64,000 nucleotides of DNA, from assembly GCA_902610845.1 (NCBI GenBank), contig CACLXJ010000004.1, positions 17,962 to 81,961 on the forward strand. Reading direction: 5' to 3'. Position 1 is the first letter of the stretch; each line of letters begins with the position of its first letter. Position numbers and translations under genes: made by a program. Below the pieces are notes generated by a model. It saw only the letters and a program-made list of their open reading frames with translations, made no database searches and was not told the DNA's origin. Shown here in pieces: positions 9,445-17,941 of the stretch. This stretch comes from an uncultured Alphaproteobacteria bacterium. GTDB lineage: Bacteria > Pseudomonadota > Alphaproteobacteria > HIMB59 > GCA-002718135.

Positions 9445-11499
9445 TTAATCAATACCAGGAACTCTTCCTGGGAATAATTCATCCAATTGATCATATTGAT
9501 AAACCCAGAATTGTTCACGGATAACTGTATCTTCAGCCCATTGATAAGCGAGAACAGGCATTCCATCAGCTAAATTTTGAATTCTTTTATTTATCAAAAG
9601 AGCTGTTGGGTACTGAACTATACCAGGTTGATAGACATTTTCAGTGAATAATTTCTGATATTGAGACATCAATTGTTTTGCTTCATCTCCTTCAACACCG
9701 TCTCTCCATCTTTCAAGAATTTGAACTATTTCTTGTTCAAATGATTGTAATTGTTGAGGGTGTTCATCAGTTCCTAGATGAGGAGTAAAAGATGAAGTTG
9801 TTATAGGGCCTAGTTCTTCCCAATAACCTGAGTTTGGAAAAGCATACTCCTGTTGAGCTCTGCTAATTATCCAATCATACTCACCTGATTGTCTTGTTGG
9901 TTCTGTGTCTTCCATTGGTTTAACATTTACTTTAATTCCAACTTCAGACATCATAGTTGCAAGACCATCACCAATTAGTTTCTCGTTTTCACTATCCTTA
10001 TTTTGCGTCAAATTAATAACAAGATCTCCGCCTCCGTTAGGAAGGTTTCGAACACCATTACCATCAGTGTCTGCAAGTCCTAAACCATCTAGTAGAGCAT
10101 TTGCCCCTCCAGGATTATAAGGAAAAAATGATGTAGCTTCAGGATCAAAGAAGGCGCTATCTCTTGCCATACCACCAGCATAAACAGTAGCAAAAGGCCC
10201 TTTTGACATAGCATTCGCAAATGCTTTACCATCTATTGCGTGCTGAATAGCTTTTCTAAAATCCAAATTTCTATTTAGATCTCGAATAGCAGCCATCTGA
10301 TCATCTAACACACCTACACCAATCGCTTGATTCATATAAAGATGATATCCCATAGTTCTTCCACTAAATGAAAGTCCTGCTTGCGCGTCTTCACTCTTAG
10401 ATTCTTTAACAGCTTCTAAGTATAGAGGAACATTCTCCATATTTGAGAAGTCAGCGTTACCAGCTAAGGTATCAACTGTTCTTTGGCCCCATGTTTTTAA
10501 CTGGAACACCATCTCGTTCATATACGGAAGCTGTTGTCCTTTACTATCTACTTTCCAATAATATGGATTTCGACGAAGTATAACGACTTCATCTTGTTTA
10601 TATTCGACTGCTGTCCAAGCTCCCATACTTACCCAAGGTAATCGTCCAGCTGGAAACGCAGCTACATAATCATCATAAGATGTACCATCATACTTAGGGT
10701 GATGCTCTTTAAGTAAGTGTGAAGGTCCAGGGCATCCGTTTATATATGCCATAGAGTGCAAATTAAGTTTTGGTTCATTTTGTGGAAACGTCCACTTAAT
10801 TTGAGTTGGGCTTAATATTTCTAAAGTTGTGCCTGCACCCATAGTAGTAGCATTCATTCTTGTTGGAACATTCTCATCGAGAACATTGTCTTCCCACCAA
10901 AAACGAACATCTTCAGAATCAAAAGGATCTCCATCAGACCATTTAGCACCATCAATAAGATTCATTGTTAACGAATTTCCATCCCATTCCCAATCAGTTG
11001 CTAGGTTTGGTAAAGGATAAGAGTCTTCGGCTTTTAGTCTTACCATTGGACCATTTCTTGTTAAACATTCTTGAACTGTGTAATTAATTCCACCCCATCC
11101 TTGATGTTGTGAAGCTGTCCAGTTCCATCCTTCTGGTCTTCCTCCAATAGTATGTCTAAAAGTTCCTCCATAGCGACCAATACCATCTGGCATTGCATCT
11201 CCATTAAAAACTAAAGGTTTTTTTGGCAAACGTTCCCATATTGGGGGGAGTTTTCCTTCTTGAACAAGAGCGCTTATATAGTCTGGTTCATATAGAAATT
11301 CAAAGTCTCCAATATCTTGATAGCTCATCAATTCATCTCGTCCGACAAATTGAACTTCTTGCATATTTTCAATTGCAGGTGCTGACGGAAGTGCTGTGGC
11401 ACCCTCCGGTCTAGCAGATACATTTGTACTAGTTAATGCAAAAGTAGCAGAAGCTACGCTAGCAAGTAATGTGGATCTAAATTTATTTTTTTTCATCAT
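9445..11499 (-). CDS. ABC transporter extracellular solute-binding protein, family 5
   Basis: 684 aa, N-terminal signal-like sequence, SBP_bac_5-like region (NLIDGAKWSDGDPFDSEDVRFWWED); strong upstream GGAGG. Confidence 0.92.
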   Translation of the reverse strand: MMKKNKFRSTLLASVASATFALTSTNVSARPEGATALPSAPAIENMQEVQFVGRDELMSYQDIGDFEFLYEPDYISALVQEGKLPPIWERLPKKPLVFNGDAMPDGIGRYGGTFRHTIGGRPEGWNWTASQHQGWGGINYTVQECLTRNGPMVRLKAEDSYPLPNLATDWEWDGNSLTMNLIDGAKWSDGDPFDSEDVRFWWEDNVLDENVPTRMNATTMGAGTTLEILSPTQIKWTFPQNEPKLNLHSMAYINGCPGPSHLLKEHHPKYDGTSYDDYVAAFPAGRLPWVSMGAWTAVEYKQDEVVILRRNPYYWKVDSKGQQLPYMNEMVFQLKTWGQRTVDTLAGNADFSNMENVPLYLEAVKESKSEDAQAGLSFSGRTMGYHLYMNQAIGVGVLDDQMAAIRDLNRNLDFRKAIQHAIDGKAFANAMSKGPFATVYAGGMARDSAFFDPEATSFFPYNPGGANALLDGLGLADTDGNGVRNLPNGGGDLVINLTQNKDSENEKLIGDGLATMMSEVGIKVNVKPMEDTEPTRQSGEYDWIISRAQQEYAFPNSGYWEELGPITTSSFTPHLGTDEHPQQLQSFEQEIVQILERWRDGVEGDEAKQLMSQYQKLFTENVYQPGIVQYPTALLINKRIQNLADGMPVLAYQWAEDTVIREQFWVYQYDQLDELFPGRVPGID

Positions 11500-11575
11500 T
11501 CCTCCACTTAAAATTTAATAAAACCTATAATATTATCTTAATAATGAGAAGTATTATTTAAGTTTAGAATTAGTA

Positions 11576-13039
11576 TTATAAATTAAAAGCATCTTTTTCG
11601 ACTAAAATAGACCTTTTTTCTCTTTTTATTTTTGTTTTTATCGAAATTCCTTTCACGGATTTATTGTATTTATAGTTTTTAATTTTTTTTAGATTCCTTT
11701 TAATACTATTAATTTTTGATTTAAATTGCGGAAGCCATTTTTCTTGAGCGAGAAGCATTTCGTCAACCATTTGCCAAACTTCTTCTGGTGAGCATACTGA
11801 GCTTACTAAAGGATCTTGAAGTACAGCAAGTTTTAATAATTCAACATCGCCATTGACTGCAGCTTTAACAGCCATTCTTTGTACGTCAATGGATGTACTA
11901 CACAATGATGCGCATTGAAGTGGTAATTTTATTCCTTTAATCATCTCCAAACCTTTACTGCTGACATAGCCAGTACTTTCAATCACACAATCTTCGTCTA
12001 GATTGGAAATAGTTTTATTGTTAATAACATTAAAATGTCCCCTATATTTTTTTCCAGTTTCAATTGCTTCAATTATATAACTTCCATGTTCAGACGATCT
12101 TTTATAATCATTGAGATTGATTCCAGATTTTTTTAAATACTTAGGATAATCTTCTACAAACCAATTTCTTTTTTCATTGCATACTCTTAAGTAACCACCT
12201 GTTTCACCGTGTATCCAATTTGAAAGGCTAATCCATTTTTTTACGTCATTTTGAGTACGTCTATACCATGGCAAGTATTCACTTAAATGACCGTTACTCT
12301 CAGTGGAGAAATATCCGAACTTATCTAAAACATCTATCCTAACTTTTTCATCTCTTGAAAATTTTTTATGTTTCTTTAACGATTTAGAAAGCTGTTCTTT
12401 TGTAATTTTTTTTCCTTTGTACTTTAAATCCAAATACCACGTCATGTGATTTATTCCACTGCAAGAATATTGCAATTTATTAAATGGAATGTTTAATGAA
12501 TCTTCTATTAATTTTGCACCAGCTTGAACTCCATGGCAAAGGCCGATTGTGTTGACTTTACCAATTTCATTTGCTGCCCAGGTATTCATAGCCATAGGAT
12601 TTGCATAATTTAAAAATAGTGCATTTTTTTTGGCATATTTTTTTATATCTTTACAAAAATCTAAGATAACAGGAAGATTACGCTGCCCGTACATTATGCC
12701 GCCGGCACAAATAGTGTCTCCCACACATTGATCGATACCAAATTTTAATGGAATTGATATGTCTGTTTCAAATGCTTCCAATCCCCCCACCCTTACACAA
12801 CTAATGATATATTTTGCATTCCTTATTGATTCTTTTCTAACAGGTTCAATGCTGAGTTTAGTTGGAAGATTATTAGCTTTAATGTCTTTTTGAATTAATT
12901 CCGCTACCATCAACAAGTTGCTTCTAGATATATCATGAAGAGAAATTTCTATATTTTGAAGTTTTTTAACTTTTAATATATCTCGAACTAGGGTTTGAGT
13001 AAAACCAACACTACCGGCGCCAAGAAATGATATTTTCAT
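11576..13039 (-). CDS. Glycoside hydrolase family 4 protein (NAD-dependent; alpha-galactosidase/glucosidase/galacturonidase type)
   Basis: MKISFLGAGSVGFTQTL dinucleotide motif, NYANPMAMNTWA, GLCHGV, CSGINHMTW. Confidence 0.88.
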   Translation of the reverse strand: MKISFLGAGSVGFTQTLVRDILKVKKLQNIEISLHDISRSNLLMVAELIQKDIKANNLPTKLSIEPVRKESIRNAKYIISCVRVGGLEAFETDISIPLKFGIDQCVGDTICAGGIMYGQRNLPVILDFCKDIKKYAKKNALFLNYANPMAMNTWAANEIGKVNTIGLCHGVQAGAKLIEDSLNIPFNKLQYSCSGINHMTWYLDLKYKGKKITKEQLSKSLKKHKKFSRDEKVRIDVLDKFGYFSTESNGHLSEYLPWYRRTQNDVKKWISLSNWIHGETGGYLRVCNEKRNWFVEDYPKYLKKSGINLNDYKRSSEHGSYIIEAIETGKKYRGHFNVINNKTISNLDEDCVIESTGYVSSKGLEMIKGIKLPLQCASLCSTSIDVQRMAVKAAVNGDVELLKLAVLQDPLVSSVCSPEEVWQMVDEMLLAQEKWLPQFKSKINSIKRNLKKIKNYKYNKSVKGISIKTKIKREKRSILVEKDAFNL

Positions 13040-13105
13040 ATGTTTATTTCTAAACTTCTTAATTTATTTGACAATATTATTATTTATTTCTAACATAAAA
13101 ATTAT

Positions 13106-13837
13106 ATGTCAGATTTTACAGAGTTTTTAGAGAATGGGTATATTCTAAAAAGAAATCTTTTTTCCCAAGATGAAATATCAAAACTAATTAAATTTATTGA
13201 AGAAAATTCTGAGAAAGAAAAGAATGCTAGAGAAACTTTTAGTTCCTCAGGTAAGCTTAATATGACGTTATGGAATCATCCATCTGAAGATTTATTTGGA
13301 AAATTTTCTACCAATGAAAGAATAGTTAAGCCTATGGAAGAATTTCTTGGAGATGAGGTCTATCACTATCACTCAAAAGTAATTTGGAAAAAACCTGGTG
13401 ATGGAGGGTTTGATTGGCATCAAGATTATGGATACTGGTATCATAATGCCTGTCTGTACCCCGACATGGGGTCTTGCTTTATAATGCTAGACAAGGCTAC
13501 AAAAGAAAATGGATGTCTGAAAGTTTTAAAAGGATCACAAAAAGTTGGAAGAATTGGTCATGGCGTTTCTGATACTCCTGAACAAACAGCTGACTTGGAT
13601 AGGATACGCGAATTAGAAAAAAGACATGAGTGTATCCATATTGAAGCTAATCCAGGTGACGCACTTTTTTTTCATGCAAATCTTTTACATTCCTCTGATG
13701 CAAATAAATCAAATGAATCAAGAAGAACATTAATTGTTTGTTTTAATACTAAGTCTAATAATCCATATAAAGAAAACAGTCATGCAAGTTACTCACCATT
13801 AAAAATTTCTTCATATAATTCGATTATGGAATATTAA
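13106..13837 (+). CDS. Phytanoyl-CoA dioxygenase family protein with canonical HxD
   Basis: GGFDWHQDYGYW...NPGDALFFHANLLHSSDANKSNESRR. Confidence 0.9.
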   Translation: MSDFTEFLENGYILKRNLFSQDEISKLIKFIEENSEKEKNARETFSSSGKLNMTLWNHPSEDLFGKFSTNERIVKPMEEFLGDEVYHYHSKVIWKKPGDGGFDWHQDYGYWYHNACLYPDMGSCFIMLDKATKENGCLKVLKGSQKVGRIGHGVSDTPEQTADLDRIRELEKRHECIHIEANPGDALFFHANLLHSSDANKSNESRRTLIVCFNTKSNNPYKENSHASYSPLKISSYNSIMEY

Positions 13838-13850
13838 CAAAATGAAGCTT

Positions 13851-13873
13851 AAAATATTTTATAATAATATTTT
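13851..13873. repeat. AT-only inverted repeat, possible weak terminator
   Basis: AAAATATT-TTATAAT-AATATTTT, 8-bp perfect arms. Confidence 0.35.
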
Positions 13874-13906
13874 AAAAAAATGATTTATACTTACTGAATT
13901 AGAATT

Positions 13907-14899
13907 ATGCATATAAATTCTTCCACATGGTATATTCCTAAGATTGAAAAGAAAAAACTCAAAGAACTTTCAAAAAGAAATGATGGACCAGGTTTGATTC
14001 ATTTTTTTATATATTTTTCATCACTTATATTTTTTGGTTATCTTTCGTATTTTTATTTTGGTAGTATTTTGTTTTACTTTTTCTTTTTTATTTATTCTAC
14101 AATCTATACATTTGCTATTTCTAATCTTCATGAAACAATTCATCGTACAGCTTTTAAAACTCGCTGGATTAATGAAGTTTTTTTGTACATATCATCTTTT
14201 CAGCTGCATAGTGAACCAGTTGTCTTTAGATGGAGTCATACATTTCATCACTCAAATACATTGCAGACAGAAGGCGAATATGATCATGAAATTGAAGTTT
14301 CAAGACCTACAGACCTATTAAAATTTTTTTTAAAATTTATTCCTCTTTCAGATATATTTTTTATTCACCAATCTTCTTTTGTTGGAACAATTAAATCATC
14401 TTTAGGAATTATGAGTCCTGCTATAAAAATCAGTGCTCCTAAAGATCAACAAAGAAAAATAATAAGTAATGCAAGAATAATAATAGGTATTTGGGCTATA
14501 ATTATTTCAATTTCTATTTATATTAATAACTTGTGGCCAATAATATTTTATTTTTTACCAACTTTTGTTGGAAGACCTGTTCATTATGCTGTTAATGTAA
14601 CGCAACACTTAGCTGCAAAAATTGACACCAAAGATCATAGATTAAGTACACATACAATCATCTTAAATCCAATATTAAGTTTTTATTATTGGCATATGGA
14701 ATATCATACAGAGCATCATATGTTTCCAATGGTGCCTTCTTATAATCTGAAAAAATTAAGAAATGAAATCAAAGATTCATTGCCTATTCCATTTTATGGT
14801 CTTTTTGATTTTTATAAAAAAGTATTACCGTCCTTAATTAAACTAGCATTTGATTTAAATGGATATTATAAAGTCAAATTACCTTATGATCAGAATTAA
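13907..14899 (+). CDS. Membrane fatty acid desaturase family protein
   Basis: Histidine boxes HETIH, HTFHH, HTEHH plus hydrophobic segments. Confidence 0.88.
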   Translation: MHINSSTWYIPKIEKKKLKELSKRNDGPGLIHFFIYFSSLIFFGYLSYFYFGSILFYFFFFIYSTIYTFAISNLHETIHRTAFKTRWINEVFLYISSFQLHSEPVVFRWSHTFHHSNTLQTEGEYDHEIEVSRPTDLLKFFLKFIPLSDIFFIHQSSFVGTIKSSLGIMSPAIKISAPKDQQRKIISNARIIIGIWAIIISISIYINNLWPIIFYFLPTFVGRPVHYAVNVTQHLAAKIDTKDHRLSTHTIILNPILSFYYWHMEYHTEHHMFPMVPSYNLKKLRNEIKDSLPIPFYGLFDFYKKVLPSLIKLAFDLNGYYKVKLPYDQN

Positions 14900-14928
14900 T
14901 AAAAATATAAAAAAAACAGAGATACAAA

Positions 14929-16290
14929 ATGACTAAGTTAACAATAATTGGCGCAGGAAGTGCAGTATTTACTAAGAATATTTTTACAGATTTAATGTTT
15001 ATTGATGATTTTAAAAAAATGGACATTGCACTGGTAGACATTGATGAAAAAAGATTAAAAATATCCCATGAGTTACTAGATGTAATTGCAAAAAAGTTGG
15101 ATGCTTCTCCTAATATAAAATCATATACAAATAGAAAAGAAGCTTTAGCAGGTTCTGATTTTGTACAATCAACTATACAAGTAGGCGGTTACAAACCCTC
15201 TACAGTTATAGATTTTGATATTCCAAATCAATTTGGTTTAAAACAAACAATTGCTGATACCCTTGGCATTGGAGGAATTATGCGAGGGCTTAGAACAATT
15301 CCTGTGTTAGTAGATATTGGTAAAGACATAATGGATCTTTGTCCAAATTCTTTGTGGTTACAATATGTAAATCCAATGTGTTCAAATATGATAGCGATAA
15401 ATAACGCATGTCCTGGAATTAATTCTATAGGACTATGTCATTCAGTGCAAGGAACTGCAGAAATGCTTGCTAGAGATTTAAATGAAAAAATTGAAGATAT
15501 TGATTATCTATGTGCTGGGATTAATCATATGGCTTTTTATAAAAAGTTTACAAAAAAAAATGGCAATGGTGGAGAGGATCTTTATCCAAGATTGAAAAAG
15601 TTAGCTGATGATATTGTTAGAGATAAAATAACATCTACTAGAAGTATAGGTAGGGATAGTGAATCAGATAAAGTTCTACATGAAAAAGTAAGATACGAAA
15701 TTTTAAGACGATTTGGTTATTTTGTTACAGAGTCTAGTGAACATTTTGCTGAGTATGTTCCATGGTTCATTAAACAAAACAGACAAGATTTAATTGATCA
15801 ATATAAAATTCCAATTGAAGAGTATATTGATAGGTGTGAAAATAACATCAAATTATGGGACGATTTAGAGAAAGATATGACACCTATTCATAATCAACCT
15901 CTAAAAAGAGGAAAGGAATATGCATCATTCATTATGGATGCTGTAGCAAATAATAATGAAGTAACTATTAACGGTAATGTAATGAATGATGGATATATAG
16001 ATAATTTACCATCAAATTGTTGTGTTGAAGTTCCATGTTTAATTAATTCAAATGGTAATCAACCTCAAAAGACCGGTCGCTTACCTGAACATTTAGCAGC
16101 TTTAATGAGAACAAATATAAATGTTCAAATATTGACTGCAGAAGCGGCATTAACAAATAAAAAAGAGCATATTTATCATGCTGCAATGCTGGATCCACTA
16201 ACTGGAGCAAATTTATCTATTGATGAAATATATTCTATGGTTGATAAATTAATTGATGCACACGGTAATTACTTACCCAAATATCATTAA
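14929..16290 (+). CDS. Glycoside hydrolase family 4 protein, second copy
   Basis: MTKLTIIGAGSAVFTKN, LQYVNPMCSNM, GLCHSVQGT, CAGINHMAFY. Confidence 0.9.
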   Translation: MTKLTIIGAGSAVFTKNIFTDLMFIDDFKKMDIALVDIDEKRLKISHELLDVIAKKLDASPNIKSYTNRKEALAGSDFVQSTIQVGGYKPSTVIDFDIPNQFGLKQTIADTLGIGGIMRGLRTIPVLVDIGKDIMDLCPNSLWLQYVNPMCSNMIAINNACPGINSIGLCHSVQGTAEMLARDLNEKIEDIDYLCAGINHMAFYKKFTKKNGNGGEDLYPRLKKLADDIVRDKITSTRSIGRDSESDKVLHEKVRYEILRRFGYFVTESSEHFAEYVPWFIKQNRQDLIDQYKIPIEEYIDRCENNIKLWDDLEKDMTPIHNQPLKRGKEYASFIMDAVANNNEVTINGNVMNDGYIDNLPSNCCVEVPCLINSNGNQPQKTGRLPEHLAALMRTNINVQILTAEAALTNKKEHIYHAAMLDPLTGANLSIDEIYSMVDKLIDAHGNYLPKYH

Positions 16291-17117
16291 TGTCTAAACT
16301 TACAGTTAAAGATTTATTTGACAAAAAAGGAAAAGTTAAATTAACAGAACTATATGTGACAAATGCTTTAGAGGCATATGCAGCTGAACAGGCTGGAATA
16401 GATATTCAAATTGTTTCATTCAAAAAAGATACTCTAAGAACAGGTGTACCAACAAACAAATGGTTTAGAGACGCTCATATTAAAGATATTCGTGATGCAG
16501 CACCAAATACATTTATGATTTATGGCCTTGGTCAACTATCTTCACCAGAAAAAGCAATTGATGCCGCACTTATAGCAAGGGAAAATGGTGCTGATGCGGT
16601 TTATTGCGGTAATAGTCCAAAATATATAGAAGCTCTTCGTAATGAAGGTTTACCAGCAGTCAGCCATATTGGTTTAATTCCATATAAAAGTACATGGACA
16701 GGTGGTTTCAAAGCAGTTGGAAAAGATGCACAATCTGCTTATAGGGTTTATCAAGATGCTTTAGCATATGACCAAGCGGGAGCTATAGGTCTAGAAGTAG
16801 AATGTGTTCCTGATAGAGTTGCAGAAATAATTACGAATAAAGTTAATTTATTGACGTTATCCATGGGGAGTGGTCCTAAATGTGATGTTGAGTTTTTATT
16901 TATTCAAGATGTTATTGGAACAAATACAGATAGAGTACCTCGTCATGCTAGAGTTTTTAAAGATACAAATAAATCTTACGAAAAGCTTGTTGATGATACT
17001 ATAGAAGGACTTACAAATTTTATTAAAGACGTAAATACTAAAAAATTTCCAACTCTGTCAAATATTGTTAAAATAAAAGATGAAGAGTTCGAAAAATTTT
17101 TAGATAAAGTTGGCTAG
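16290..17117 (+). CDS. 3-methyl-2-oxobutanoate hydroxymethyltransferase (PanB)-like protein
   Basis: SHIGLIPYKSTWTGGFKAVGKD and GLEVECVP match PanB motifs; TAATG overlap with upstream GH4. Confidence 0.8.
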   Translation: MSKLTVKDLFDKKGKVKLTELYVTNALEAYAAEQAGIDIQIVSFKKDTLRTGVPTNKWFRDAHIKDIRDAAPNTFMIYGLGQLSSPEKAIDAALIARENGADAVYCGNSPKYIEALRNEGLPAVSHIGLIPYKSTWTGGFKAVGKDAQSAYRVYQDALAYDQAGAIGLEVECVPDRVAEIITNKVNLLTLSMGSGPKCDVEFLFIQDVIGTNTDRVPRHARVFKDTNKSYEKLVDDTIEGLTNFIKDVNTKKFPTLSNIVKIKDEEFEKFLDKVG

Positions 17118-17941
17118 ATATTTATAGTTAATAAATCTTCTCCAATTATAGGATCTTTACCAAAATCTTTTTTTACAATTTTCTTTAGTCTTGAAGCATT
17201 AAATCTTGTTGGAACAAAATGTGTTAATACAAGTTCTTTACAATTTGATAATTTAGCAACTTTGCCCACAAAATTACTTGGAGTGTGATACTCTTTAACA
17301 TTATGTAATGTTTTTTTAGTTCTAAGTTTAGACGTTTTATTCATTTCATATTCTATAAAAACCTCATGAAGTAAGACATCTGAGTTCTGAGCATTTTTCA
17401 TTAAACTCTCACACGGTCTTGTATCTCCACTAATAGTTAATTTCTTATTATTATTATAAAATGAAAAACCATATGCATATGGCACTGGTTTATGATCAAC
17501 TTCAAAATATTTAATTATTATATCGTTTATTTTTATTGAGCCATTTTTTTTCAATTCATAAACTTTATATTTAAGTGCATTTGTTGATTTTCTTTTTTCA
17601 TAAGAAATTCTTAATTCACGTTCAATTTTCCAAGCTAAAAATATTTTATCAACAAATTTCTTTGTTCCTTTTGGTCCATATATTTTCCATATTGAATCTC
17701 TATCAGAGTGCCAAGAAGATATAATGAGCTGATACAAATCTATAACATGATCGGTGTGTAAATGGGTAAGTAGTAAAGCGTCAATATCAGCAGACGAGTT
17801 TTTACTTTGATTTAATCTCTGTGTTACTCCAGAACCACAATCGATTAATATTCTAGTTTTTTTTGTTGATACAAGGTTTGATGCACCACACCTTTTGTAA
17901 TCAATTGAAGGGCATCCAGTTCCAAGAAGCGTTAGCTTCAT
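17114..17941 (-). CDS. MBL-fold metallo-hydrolase, RNase Z-like
   Basis: LLTHLHTDHVIDL, ISGDTRPCES, LTHFVPTR. Confidence 0.88.
   Translation of the reverse strand: MKLTLLGTGCPSIDYKRCGASNLVSTKKTRILIDCGSGVTQRLNQSKNSSADIDALLLTHLHTDHVIDLYQLIISSWHSDRDSIWKIYGPKGTKKFVDKIFLAWKIERELRISYEKRKSTNALKYKVYELKKNGSIKINDIIIKYFEVDHKPVPYAYGFSFYNNNKKLTISGDTRPCESLMKNAQNSDVLLHEVFIEYEMNKTSKLRTKKTLHNVKEYHTPSNFVGKVAKLSNCKELVLTHFVPTRFNASRLKKIVKKDFGKDPIIGEDLLTINI

Noticed and set aside
9905-11414. Several plus-strand ORFs (9905..10120, 10829..11020, 11223..11414) antisense to the SBP gene
   Set aside because: Short, low-complexity or serine-rich translations opposite a clear conserved CDS; typical antisense frame artefacts.
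13845-13882. 13-codon ORF MKLKIFYNNILKK after PhyH-3
   Set aside because: Too short and coincident with an AT-only inverted repeat.
14034-14321. Plus-strand ORF overlapping the desaturase in another frame
   Set aside because: Out-of-frame shadow of the desaturase; hydrophobic by composition only.
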